This document shows, piece by piece, positions 1 through 8,445 of a stretch of 22,171 nucleotides of DNA. Position 1 is the first letter of the stretch. Every line of letters begins with the position of its first letter. A model generated the notes under the pieces. That model was given only the letters and a program-made list of their open reading frames with translations, made no database searches and was not told where the DNA came from. A program made the position numbers and the translations under genes. The stretch is taken from positions 1 to 22,171 of IMG/VR virus record IMGVR_UViG_3300045960_000146. One strand, written 5' to 3'. The DNA is from a virus.

Positions 1-993
1 GATGGGGAGGTCGGCGATGCGGTCGATGATGTCCTTGGCCGCCTTCAGGTTCTCCTTCAGGTTGCCGTTCTCCTCGTTCAGGTCTTCGACCTGCTTCTGG
101 AGCTCGACCATCTTCGTCAACACTTCCACTAGACGGCCCGAGGTCGTCTCGAAGGCCTTGTGGAGGTCGTCCTGCGACTCGGCGTCGCGCGTGACGGTAT
201 CTCCGAGGTCTTCCGTGTCGCCCTCGGCTGTCTCGTCGAGCAGGGCATCGTTCTCAGAGGCACCCGGCGAGGTGGTCTGCGAACCCTGACTGTCGTCGCT
301 CGTCACGGTCACCGTGACGCGCGTGCGTCCCTCGGCGAGGTCGGGCTGGACGTCTTCGGCCAGCTCCTCGCTGATGGCACCGGTGGTATCCGGCTCGGTG
401 TCCTTCTCCACTTCCGTGGGGACGGGCTCCGGCTCGGGCTCAGGTTCGGTCTCGAAGGACGGCTCCTCGCCATCGACGATGGTCGAGAGGCTCTTCGTCG
501 CGTACTGCACCCAGGACCGCGGGTTCGCGGGGATGCCGACGATGGAGGCTTCGAGGAGATTGACGTCCTCGATGATGAAGCCACCGTCCTTCTTCTTCGT
601 CGCTCCGCCCTTCGGAATCTGGGCGCCGATGCTCGTCCCCAGCTTCACGCCGGAGTCGACGGCCTCCCAGGTCTTCAGGGCGCGGGGGTTCGTCTCATTC
701 ACCACGACGTCGAAGTCGAGGTCGACGATGGGGTCTGTCTCGCCCCAGCCGCGCTGCTCGACCTTCGTGTTCTCGACGGTCCCGAGGACGTCCTCGGGGA
801 CCTTGTACTCGTGGTTGAGGAAGATGGTCATCCCGACGGCGGACTGCGCCATCTTCTCGATGGCAGGCAGCCGAATCTCGTCGCCCGCGAGGTCGCGGAC
901 GGTCGATGATGCCGTCGTCTGCAGATGCTTCTTCCCGTCGGCAGAGGTATAGGCCTTCAGGAGGCCGCTGTAGATATTGAACCGCGCGTCCAT
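1..993 (-). CDS. HK97-type prohead protease fused to scaffold-like domain (partial, 3' end off window)
   Basis: The frame is open from an ATG at 993 to the window edge, giving 331 residues with no stop, so the gene is incomplete. Residues about 8-170 read as a caudoviral prohead protease (the serine protease that matures the procapsid). Candidate catalytic residues are His61 in FLNHEY, Ser121 in KLGTSIGA and Glu149 in NLLEASIVGIPANP, which is the conserved end of the fold. After a Pro-Glu linker (about 178-200) comes an acidic, low-complexity stretch, then a heptad-like coiled coil at about 285-325, as expected of a scaffold. Protease-scaffold fusions are known in HK97-like phages. The start overlaps the glycosyltransferase end by 37 nt and has GGAGG ten bases upstream. 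The major capsid protein would be expected next, outside the window. The protease call is secure; the scaffold role is inferred. Confidence 0.85.
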   Translation of the reverse strand, partial: MDARFNIYSGLLKAYTSADGKKHLQTTASSTVRDLAGDEIRLPAIEKMAQSAVGMTIFLNHEYKVPEDVLGTVENTKVEQRGWGETDPIVDLDFDVVVNETNPRALKTWEAVDSGVKLGTSIGAQIPKGGATKKKDGGFIIEDVNLLEASIVGIPANPRSWVQYATKSLSTIVDGEEPSFETEPEPEPEPVPTEVEKDTEPDTTGAISEELAEDVQPDLAEGRTRVTVTVTSDDSQGSQTTSPGASENDALLDETAEGDTEDLGDTVTRDAESQDDLHKAFETTSGRLVEVLTKMVELQKQVEDLNEENGNLKENLKAAKDIIDRIADLPI

Positions 994-2198
994 GTGTCAC
1001 TTTCCTCCGGGGATGCTGTAGCCAGCTCCGAAATCAAGTCATGGAACTTCGCGGCTGCGAAGTCCCAGGAAAAGCCCAGGGCGTGGGCCGCGCCCTTCTC
1101 TCCGAGGTCTCTACGCATCCCACGTGAGAGGTAGAGCTTCTCGATGGCCTCGGAAAACAGGCCGACATCGGGGAGCCACTGGTCGTGGCCGGGTGGGACC
1201 GTCTGCTCTCGTTCTGGGAGCAGGAGCGCTGCGCCGGGTCCGACCACCTCGGGGATGGTCGAACAGTCCGGTGCGACGATGGGGACTCCGCAGGCCGCCG
1301 CCTCCAGGAGGGTCAGGCCGAAGCCTTCGCCCGCCGTAGTGGAGACGTACAGGTCTGCTGCGTTGTACAGGACCGCCAGGTCCTTCTCGGGCCAGCCGAA
1401 GAACGTGTTGATGCCGCCAGGGAACTGGAAGCGGTCCTTCAGCTTGGGCTCTCGGGTGAGGAACTGCGCGAGGTTGTATCCCGCGCTGTCGTTCGCCTCG
1501 CAATGGAGATGGACGATGATGTCGGAGTGCTTCCGCATCACGGGCCAGAGGGCCTTGATGGTGTCCGGGTAGTTCTTCCGCGTCGAGTTGCGGTCCACGC
1601 GAAGGACGAGGAATGCGTCTGGGTCGAACCCGAACGCTCTCTTCGCATCCTTCTTCGATGCGATGACACGCCCGTCCGACATCGTCATGGGGCGATGCGT
1701 CACCGGGTAGAAGGTCTCGGTATCGAGCCCGTGGTAGACGACCGGCGCCTCGGGCATCCACGTATCGCGTCCGAACTTCGTCATCGCGACGCGCTTCACG
1801 ACGTTCGCCAGGACCTGCCAGGTCCCCGGCTGATGGATGCCGTCGATGGGCATGTAGGCAAGGATGGGGCGGTACTGCAGCAGATACTTCTCTGCGTCGT
1901 ATTTGTTGCTGAACAGGTACCGCATGACGACGAACGGGTCGTTCACCATCACGACGACATCCGGCTCGACTGTCCCGAGCATCTCGGTGACCCGGCTGAA
2001 GCCGTAGACGTCACCGGGCGAGAGCATCGTCGGCGAGTAGAGCTTCATCGGAGTGGGGTAGTGGTCGCCCCGGTGATTGATGGCGAGGACGCTGATGTCA
2101 TCGCCGTAGTTGCGAACGAGCCTGTCGCCGATTTCGTGCGTGACCTTCGAGAACCCTGTATGGCAGCCGCCGTCGCCTATCCACAAGACGCGCGTCAC
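957..2198 (-). CDS. GT4-family (GT-B fold) glycosyltransferase
   Basis: This 413-residue protein is likely a cytoplasmic enzyme that transfers a sugar from a nucleotide-sugar donor. The N-terminal Rossmann half begins RVLWIGDGG. The C-terminal half contains VDRNSTRKNYPDTIKAL and the donor-site block EGFGLTLLEAAACGVPIVAP at about residue 290. That block carries the E-x7-E signature of GT4 retaining transferases. The length fits the family. The start is taken as GTG at 2198, which shares its G with the TAG of the upstream gene and has GGAGG just ahead; the frame is open 25 codons further but nothing there resembles the family. It lies between a putative baseplate/fibre gene and the prohead protease, so it is probably co-expressed with virion proteins. 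Donor and acceptor cannot be read from the sequence. Confidence 0.85.
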   Translation of the reverse strand: MTRVLWIGDGGCHTGFSKVTHEIGDRLVRNYGDDISVLAINHRGDHYPTPMKLYSPTMLSPGDVYGFSRVTEMLGTVEPDVVVMVNDPFVVMRYLFSNKYDAEKYLLQYRPILAYMPIDGIHQPGTWQVLANVVKRVAMTKFGRDTWMPEAPVVYHGLDTETFYPVTHRPMTMSDGRVIASKKDAKRAFGFDPDAFLVLRVDRNSTRKNYPDTIKALWPVMRKHSDIIVHLHCEANDSAGYNLAQFLTREPKLKDRFQFPGGINTFFGWPEKDLAVLYNAADLYVSTTAGEGFGLTLLEAAACGVPIVAPDCSTIPEVVGPGAALLLPEREQTVPPGHDQWLPDVGLFSEAIEKLYLSRGMRRDLGEKGAAHALGFSWDFAAAKFHDLISELATASPEESDTWTRGSISTAAS

Positions 2199-2518
2199 TA
2201 CTCCCTCCGAACGACGAGTGTGTTCGTGCTCGCGGTCGTCTGGACGTCCTGGTTGGCGTAGACGACCTTCCATTGGACATCGTAGGTTCCCGGCACGTTG
2301 AGGTCGTTCCTGCCGAACTCGTAGAGCACCTTGCCGAGCGTCGGGTCTCCGGAGATGTCCGCCTCCGCGTTGACGGTGAAGAGCTTGTCGTCCGCCTTCC
2401 GCATCTGGAACCAGATACGGGCGCCGGTCAGGTCGAGCGCGGTCCCGTCCTTGTGCGTGAGGGTGGCCCGGACGACAGGGCGGTTATTGCCCTGGACGAC
2501 CGTCGGATAGGTCGGCAT
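2198..2518 (-). CDS. Small beta-sandwich virion protein, BppU-N-like
   Basis: About 106 residues. The pattern is an alternating beta-strand domain: NNRPVVRATLTHKDG, then ALDLTGARIWFQMRK, GKVLYEFGRNDLN, VPGTYDVQWKVVYA and a final TLVVRRE strand. This 'linear in X, DLTGA, pG-Y-...' pattern resembles the N-terminal domain of phage baseplate upper proteins (BppU-like) and similar Ig-like fibre-attachment domains; the assignment is by eye. The ATG at 2518 overlaps the stop of the giant repeat protein as TGATG, implying translational coupling. A GTG one codon earlier (2521) is possible. Its place directly after the giant fibre-like protein suggests a partner or attachment protein. It could also be a generic Ig-like decoration protein. 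Confidence 0.6.
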   Translation of the reverse strand: MPTYPTVVQGNNRPVVRATLTHKDGTALDLTGARIWFQMRKADDKLFTVNAEADISGDPTLGKVLYEFGRNDLNVPGTYDVQWKVVYANQDVQTTASTNTLVVRRE

Positions 2519-5500
2519 CACAGCACCCCCGTAATGCGCGCCGCTGCTGTCAGCTGACCGGTTTGGACAGTGGTGGCTGGCGGGGCGAGCGAGAAGGTCG
2601 TCTCGATGGAGTCCACCTCGATGGCGGCCCGGATGTCATCTACGTCCAGCTCTGCGCTTATCGCATCGATGTCCAGGACGGACCCGATGGTATCGGCATC
2701 GATATCCGCGGAGATTGCATCGACATCGATGTGCGCGTAGATGTCGCTGTCGAGGAACCGCCCGACCCACGCATGCGCGGTAAGCGAGAAGGCGCATGTG
2801 AGGCTGACCCATGCGTCCGCCGTGAAGTCGAAGACGCCACGGAGGTTCGCGTCCGAGGTGAAGGAGAAGACGGCAGAAGAACCAAAGACCGCGTCTGCGG
2901 TGAAGCCGGACGTCCGGCCTGCCAGCGCCACCGCGTCCGCGGAGACGCTCGCGGTCCCTGTTCGCCTTACGCGCGCATCTGTCGTGAAGGCGTGCGTCGT
3001 GGACGCCGCGATTATGGCGTCCGATGTGAGAGTAGCAGAACGCGTCGACTTGACAACAGCGTCGGCGCTACAGATTCCAGCAAATGTCCTGCGCAGGAGC
3101 GCATCCGCGACGAAGGACCCGGCCGCATGCGTTGTGAGCTCGGCGCTTGCGGTGATTGTGTATACTGCGGCTCTGCGCTGGAGGACAGCCGAGGCCGTGA
3201 AAACGGCGACAGGCGTCGTGCTAGTCCAGGCATCCGTGGTAAGGGAACCGGACGAGGAGCGCTCGATTGCAGCGCTCGCGAGGAGGGCTCCTATACCGGA
3301 ACACCGGATGACTCCGGAAGCCGAGAAGCTCCCCATCCCGGTGGAGAGAACAACGGCAGACGAGTCAAACGAGAATGTCCGGCCCCCACGGATGACACCG
3401 TCGGCCGTCGACTGAAGGGCGAAAGTCCGGAGGACGACGGCCGATGTGCTTGTCCCGCCCGTCTGCTCGCGGCTGATGACACCGTCGGCCAGCGCAGAGG
3501 CGGCCTGCGTCCTCTTCGCGACGGCGTCCCCCGGGACGGAGCCCGTGGCGGTCCGCAGGATGACAGCGTCCGCCCCGATGGACCCAGACGCTGCCCGCGC
3601 GATGGACGCATCGGACGTGATGTAGCCCGACCCACCCACCCGGAGGACCGCGTCGGCGCTCATCGTTCCCAGGCGGGTACCGAAGATGTCCGCGCTCGCC
3701 GTGACGGACCCGGTGCCGCCACGGTTGATGCTCGCCTCGGCGGTGACCGAGCCGGTCGGCGTGCCGAAGAGCGTCGCATCGGCGGCGAGGGCGAAGACGC
3801 CGGACCCCTGGACCCATGCCCGTGCGGTGAAGGTTGAGCTAATGCCGGACGACTTGATGTCCGCATCAGCTGTGACAACACCATTGACAGGCCTGTAGAA
3901 GTACGAATCCGCGCTGAGGCTGGTGCTGGACGTCCGTGCGATAATCGAGTCCGACGTGATACCGACCGTCGAGGTCTTGCCGATTACTGCATCAGCAGCT
4001 ACGGTTCCAGTAGACGGTCTCTTGAACGTCGCATCGGAGGACAGACTGAAGATGAAGGTCCTGCGGAAATCAGCGGAGGCTGAGTACGCGCCCGCCTGGG
4101 TGACACGCAGGACTGCATCGAAAGTGACGGTATCGCTATGGGAGAGCTGTACATCGGCATTGCCACTCAGCTGACCCTGGACGGTCTTCTTGATGACGCC
4201 GTCCGCGCCGACCCCCGCCTGTCCTTCCTTCTTGATGACCGCAGCCGCTACTACCTGGCCCTGGCCGAGCGCGAAGATGACCGCGTTCGCCGCGACGCTC
4301 GCCGCCTGCGTCGCCTTCAGGTCCGCGTCCGCGCTGTAGCTGCGCGTCTCGACCCGCAGAACCTTCGCATCCGCCGTCAGCTGCGCGCTGGCAGCACGTT
4401 TGACGTCCGCGTCTGAGGGGAGCGACCCTGCCCGGCCTACGCGCCTGAGGGCGTCCGCGGTGAACGCGCCCGTCTGCGTCCTGAAGATGTCCGCATCGGC
4501 GGTGTACGCTCCAGTCAGCGTCTTCTTCGCGATGGAATCCGCTGTCAGGACCGTCGTGAACGAGCGCAGGATGACGCCAGCGGCGACCGTGTCCCCTGTT
4601 GCCGGTCGCTTGATGACGGCGTCCGCGGTGCTGGAGCCGGACCTGCTGACGCGAGTGACAGCCTGCGCCGTCAGCCCTCCGGCTCCCGCCGTCCTGACGA
4701 CCGCGTCCGCGGTGAACGCGCCGCTCAGCGAGCGCTTGATGTCGGCGTCCGCGCCGAACCCATAGACGTTGACGCCGAGCTTCCAGGCGTTGGCCGTGAA
4801 CGTGGACGCCTGGAGGACTAGCTGCGTGGCATCGGCGGTGAACGAGCCGGTCTGTGTGACGAGGGATAGGAGGAGTTCAGCGTCCCCGGTGAATGAGCCG
4901 GTGAGGACACGCAGGACGTCGGCCGCCCCGGTGAATGACCCGGACTGCGTCTTCCTGACGGACGCATCCGCGGGCACGGAGGAGCTGATGCCTGAAAGCT
5001 TGACGACGGCATCTGTCGTGGCGGACGAGGCCACGGACTTCTTGATGACCGAGTCGACCGTGAACGACGAAGCGGCGCTCTGCTTGACTGTCGCATCGGC
5101 AGTCGTCGTCGAGGCGAACGTCCGCAGGAGGCTGGCATCTACCGTGATGCCGACGGCACCACCAGCGGAAGGCCGCACCGCGAGCGTGTTCGCGGCGGAG
5201 TATGTCCCGCCCGACCACGTGACGTTCCCCGGGTCCTCCGACGAGGCCGCGTTCTGCCGGTACATCGCGACGACGCCACCGTTGGTGCCATAGCGACGAG
5301 CGGTGAACGCGGAGAAGTTCGCCGGACCGGACGAGTAAGCGTTGTTGTAATGTCCCGCGACGACGAGCCAGAGGGTGTCCTCGGTGCCCCACCCCGACGG
5401 GTCGAGCGACGGCGGGTTGACGGTCGACGCAGGCCCAGCCGTGACGGTGGTCCCGCACTCGGGGACCGTCGTCCCGTGCCACCCGGTCACCTTCAGGACA

Positions 5501-8445
5501 GTCCATGCCGCCCATCTCGACGTGGCGAGCGCGACGGTGAGCGTCCCACCGGATGTGTCCTCCGCCTGCATGATGCGATAGCAGACGCGGAGGCGGAAGG
5601 CGTTGGAGGGTCCCACCTGATTGAAGAGCTCGGTGAACTTCGTCGTCCCGCCGTCATACGTCCAGGAGTTCTGGGCCGTGCTCGCGTCGTTCAGGAAGGC
5701 GACGATGAGAAGGTCGCCCGTCGAGAACGACGGGAGCGTGACGCCGAGGGACGTCCCCGCGCCGGAGCCACCCGACTCGCTGACCCCTATGGGTCCGCCG
5801 CCCGTCCCGGCGGAGAATGTCTTCTGGATGACAGAGTCAGCAGAGAACGAGGGGGAGACCGTCCTCCCCACGGTCGCGTCGGCAGTTCCAGACCCCGTCT
5901 GCCCTCGCTTGATGACGGCATCCGCCGTAACCGAGCCAGAGACCGTGACGGTGAGCCGCGCATCTGCCGTCAGTGGCGAGCCGTCGACTGCTCCACCCGC
6001 CTGCGTGGCGAGGAAGTCATCTGCGGTGGTCGCGCCGATGAGTCCTTCGCCATCGTCGTAGGACCCGACGAAGATACCGACCTTGCCGGTCGTGTTCTGG
6101 TTGGCGGCGGTGTTGTCGGTCGTGTCGATGCCCCACGACCCACCCTCGGAACCGGATTGCAGCCACGCCTTCAGGCGGAGGGATGTCGGAGACGCACCGG
6201 ACGCCTGAAGGCGATACCGGGACGCCCCGATGGACTTCGACGCGGATGCTACCTCTGTCCACGCCCCCGCCGTCGAGCGATAGAGGTAGAAGAGGTTGTA
6301 CGACCCCTGCACGAAGTAGTAGGTCGTGCTGCTGACGCGACGGACGACCGGACCACCGAAGTAGGCGTCGTCGGTCGAGAGGTAGACATCGACATCGCCG
6401 GAGATGTCCGGAGCGACGACCGAGATACCGCCGCCGTCCAGACCGGACATATTCGGCGGGACCGTCGCCGCGGCGCGGTCGTTCGTCTTGTCGATGAGGA
6501 TGCCGCCCGCGGAGCCCACGTAGTCGGCGGTCCACGACGTACCTGTTTCAGGCGTGTGCGTCGAGAGGGCGGCGGTGCCCGAGCCTGCCTCTGTGAATGA
6601 GTCCTGCGCGACGGTATTGGTGCCAGAGGAACCATAGACGCGCTCGCGCTTGATGTCGGCGTCGGCGGTAAAGACCATCCCGTTGGTCGCGCCGCCAGCC
6701 CACGCCTTGAAGACGACCGCATCGGCCTTCTTGTCGGTGAAGGTGTAGGTCGTGGCCCCCTGCACGATGGTGGCGTCAGCCGTGATGGGCGCCCCGTCGG
6801 CGTGGATGGTGCGGACGAGGATGGTTCCGGCGACCCAGTACTCCGCGGAGGCATATGTGAAGACGCCCGGGTCTTCTGTCGCACCGGCTCCTGTCTTGTA
6901 GGCGGCGACGATGTTCGTCGCGCCAGCGAACCCGGAGACATAGCGATGCGGGAATGTCGTGTACCCGGACGGACCGGAGTCGATTGAGACGAAGTAGTCG
7001 CCAGCGGCGATGGCGATGGCGAGGTTGTTCCCCGTACCCCACGAGGCCGTCTCGGACGGTGGGTTCGCCGTCGTCGTGGAGCCTGTCTCGGCTGTCCCGG
7101 AGGACGGAGCGGATGTCCCATGCCAGTCGTCGACGGGAATGCGCAGGATGGTCCAGGCGGCTGCGTTCGGACTCGTCCAGGAGACCGTGACGGTGGAGGA
7201 GTCTCCCTCTTGCATCTTCCGGTAGCGGCAGTCCATGCGGACGTTGTAGAGGTGACTGTTATCCCAGAGCTGCGACCAGTGGTTCGTCGCTCCGTCATGG
7301 GTCCAGGTCTGGGCCTCTGACCCGTCCATGCTGACGGCCATGATGAGAAGGTCGCCGGGGACGAAGGACGGGAGCGTGATGTCGCGGCTCGACGGAGATG
7401 TCGACTCCGCGTACCCGGTCTCCGTCAGCCCAGGGAAGTTGCCCGATGGCCGGTGGACCAGTGTCCGCGTGATGACGGCGTCGGCGGTGAGCGGCGTCGG
7501 CTCGTACGTCTTCTTGATGACGGCGTCCGCGGTGAGCGGCGTCGGCTCGTACGTCTTCTTGATGACAGCGTCCGCGGTGACGCTCTGGGCTGCCCCCGAA
7601 TAGGTGCGCAGGACCACCGCGTCCGCGGTAGCGGAACCGGTATTCGCACGGACGAAGTTCGAATCAGCAGCAAGGGACCCGGAGATGGTCGCCTTGATGT
7701 CGGCGTCGGCGGTGACGGTGACGAACTTCGTCCAGCCGTTCGCCTCGGCGAGGACAATCCAGCCAGACGCCCAGTCCTGCGCGACCGTCCATCCGGTCGT
7801 GTTGTACGTCTGCGTCGAGTTCGCCGTCGCCTGCAGCTTCGTCTGCGTGGCGACCGCCATGCCCGTCGAACCGGAGCCGACCCTGGCCGTCTGCTGTGTC
7901 GACCACGACCCATTCGTCGTGTCCGAGTCGCCCGTCGGGGAATACGAGCCGGTCTCGTAGGCGACGGCGGCGACGGTCAGCTGCTCGACGGTGATGGTGC
8001 CGGTCGTGACCGAAGGGGTCGTCGTCGCGGCGCCTGCACCCGTCCCGGTCGTGGAGTAATCCGCGTTCTTCACGTCCGCGGCGGTGATTTCCCAGAGCGC
8101 GCATGCCTTCGCCGTGCAGTTGCTCTGGGTCGTGAACGTGATGACCGTCGAGGACGTCAGGGGCAGGACGTTCTGGTCACAGGTGAAGATGCGCAGGACG
8201 CAGCCTGCGTTCGCGGACGCCGGGTCCCTGAGGGTCGCATGCCGCGACGTCCACGTGTTCCCGAGGGTATCGGTGACGCTGCCCGTGCCGAACGGGTCCG
8301 CCCCCGAGGAGCCGGAGTTGTCGTAGGCGACGACGAGGACCGCGATGGAGTTCGACGCGAAGTCCCCGTTCGGGCTGATAGTCAGCCCGTTCGTGTTGCT
8401 GGAGTTGTTCGTCGCGGTTCCGCGTGCGGTACTTCCAAGCGCCAT
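2518..8445 (-). CDS. Giant TADA-repeat fibre/adhesin-like virion protein (1975 aa)
   Basis: The largest gene in the window, rich in Ala, Ser, Thr, Gly and Asp. Visible layout: an N-terminal globular beta domain (about 1-235); six short repeats (about 240-335); a lectin-like domain starting near ITLPSFVPGDLLIMAVS (about 337-550); three repeats; a LamG/concanavalin-like domain (about 615-815); four repeats; a second copy of the lectin-like domain starting near VTLPSFSTGDLLIVAF (about 885-1095). Then follow roughly 57 consecutive repeats of about 14-16 residues with core T-A-D-A-V-I-K-R (about 1095-1890), and five 9-residue repeats (1906-1950). There is no signal peptide, membrane helix or visible enzyme motif. 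The start ATG overlaps the stop of a short upstream frame (TGATG), with no strong ribosome site. The repeats suggest a long beta-structured shaft carrying binding domains, so a tail fibre or head fibre is likely; the exact role is inference. I do not recognise a named family for the TADA repeat. Confidence 0.75.
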   Translation of the reverse strand: MALGSTARGTATNNSSNTNGLTISPNGDFASNSIAVLVVAYDNSGSSGADPFGTGSVTDTLGNTWTSRHATLRDPASANAGCVLRIFTCDQNVLPLTSSTVITFTTQSNCTAKACALWEITAADVKNADYSTTGTGAGAATTTPSVTTGTITVEQLTVAAVAYETGSYSPTGDSDTTNGSWSTQQTARVGSGSTGMAVATQTKLQATANSTQTYNTTGWTVAQDWASGWIVLAEANGWTKFVTVTADADIKATISGSLAADSNFVRANTGSATADAVVLRTYSGAAQSVTADAVIKKTYEPTPLTADAVIKKTYEPTPLTADAVITRTLVHRPSGNFPGLTETGYAESTSPSSRDITLPSFVPGDLLIMAVSMDGSEAQTWTHDGATNHWSQLWDNSHLYNVRMDCRYRKMQEGDSSTVTVSWTSPNAAAWTILRIPVDDWHGTSAPSSGTAETGSTTTANPPSETASWGTGNNLAIAIAAGDYFVSIDSGPSGYTTFPHRYVSGFAGATNIVAAYKTGAGATEDPGVFTYASAEYWVAGTILVRTIHADGAPITADATIVQGATTYTFTDKKADAVVFKAWAGGATNGMVFTADADIKRERVYGSSGTNTVAQDSFTEAGSGTAALSTHTPETGTSWTADYVGSAGGILIDKTNDRAAATVPPNMSGLDGGGISVVAPDISGDVDVYLSTDDAYFGGPVVRRVSSTTYYFVQGSYNLFYLYRSTAGAWTEVASASKSIGASRYRLQASGASPTSLRLKAWLQSGSEGGSWGIDTTDNTAANQNTTGKVGIFVGSYDDGEGLIGATTADDFLATQAGGAVDGSPLTADARLTVTVSGSVTADAVIKRGQTGSGTADATVGRTVSPSFSADSVIQKTFSAGTGGGPIGVSESGGSGAGTSLGVTLPSFSTGDLLIVAFLNDASTAQNSWTYDGGTTKFTELFNQVGPSNAFRLRVCYRIMQAEDTSGGTLTVALATSRWAAWTVLKVTGWHGTTVPECGTTVTAGPASTVNPPSLDPSGWGTEDTLWLVVAGHYNNAYSSGPANFSAFTARRYGTNGGVVAMYRQNAASSEDPGNVTWSGGTYSAANTLAVRPSAGGAVGITVDASLLRTFASTTTADATVKQSAASSFTVDSVIKKSVASSATTDAVVKLSGISSSVPADASVRKTQSGSFTGAADVLRVLTGSFTGDAELLLSLVTQTGSFTADATQLVLQASTFTANAWKLGVNVYGFGADADIKRSLSGAFTADAVVRTAGAGGLTAQAVTRVSRSGSSTADAVIKRPATGDTVAAGVILRSFTTVLTADSIAKKTLTGAYTADADIFRTQTGAFTADALRRVGRAGSLPSDADVKRAASAQLTADAKVLRVETRSYSADADLKATQAASVAANAVIFALGQGQVVAAAVIKKEGQAGVGADGVIKKTVQGQLSGNADVQLSHSDTVTFDAVLRVTQAGAYSASADFRRTFIFSLSSDATFKRPSTGTVAADAVIGKTSTVGITSDSIIARTSSTSLSADSYFYRPVNGVVTADADIKSSGISSTFTARAWVQGSGVFALAADATLFGTPTGSVTAEASINRGGTGSVTASADIFGTRLGTMSADAVLRVGGSGYITSDASIARAASGSIGADAVILRTATGSVPGDAVAKRTQAASALADGVISREQTGGTSTSAVVLRTFALQSTADGVIRGGRTFSFDSSAVVLSTGMGSFSASGVIRCSGIGALLASAAIERSSSGSLTTDAWTSTTPVAVFTASAVLQRRAAVYTITASAELTTHAAGSFVADALLRRTFAGICSADAVVKSTRSATLTSDAIIAASTTHAFTTDARVRRTGTASVSADAVALAGRTSGFTADAVFGSSAVFSFTSDANLRGVFDFTADAWVSLTCAFSLTAHAWVGRFLDSDIYAHIDVDAISADIDADTIGSVLDIDAISAELDVDDIRAAIEVDSIETTFSLAPPATTVQTGQLTAAARITGVL
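2596..2730 (-). repeat. Five tandem 9-residue (27-nt) repeats at the C-terminus of the giant protein
   Basis: The encoded residues 1906-1950 divide exactly into five 9-mers: IDVDAISAD, IDADTIGSV, LDIDAISAE, LDVDDIRAA and IEVDSIETT. The consensus is [IL]-[DE]-[VIA]-D-x-I-x3. The pattern is distinct from the TADA repeat and suggests a short regular beta or solenoid segment near the end of the fibre. Confidence 0.85.
2790..5160 (-). repeat. Long TADA-repeat array inside the giant protein (about 57 units)
   Basis: The minus-strand translation shows about 57 consecutive degenerate units, roughly 14-16 residues each, of the form G-S-[VF]-T-A-D-A-[VD]-[IL]-x-[KR]. About 13 more units lie in the N-terminal half. 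The DNA copies have diverged at many positions while the core is kept, pointing to old duplications under selection on the protein. Boundaries are approximate. Confidence 0.85.
7471..7560 (-). repeat. Two near-identical tandem 45-bp repeats (15 aa each)
   Basis: Positions 7471-7515 and 7516-7560 match with one mismatch and encode two copies of TADAVIKKTYEPTPL. A third copy starts at 7561 but diverges after about 20 bases. This is the only place in the giant gene where neighbouring repeats are almost identical in DNA, so it marks a recent duplication. Confidence 0.9.

Noticed and set aside
2563-3837. Long plus-strand open frame opposite the TADA array (and similar ones at 5350-6600 and 7453-8637)
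   Set aside because: The minus-strand frame is a coherent repeat protein; these plus frames are low-complexity shadows without ribosome sites or motifs.
2518-8445. Diversity-generating retroelement target in the giant gene
   Set aside because: No reverse transcriptase or template repeat with A-specific changes is seen; repeat differences include all base types.
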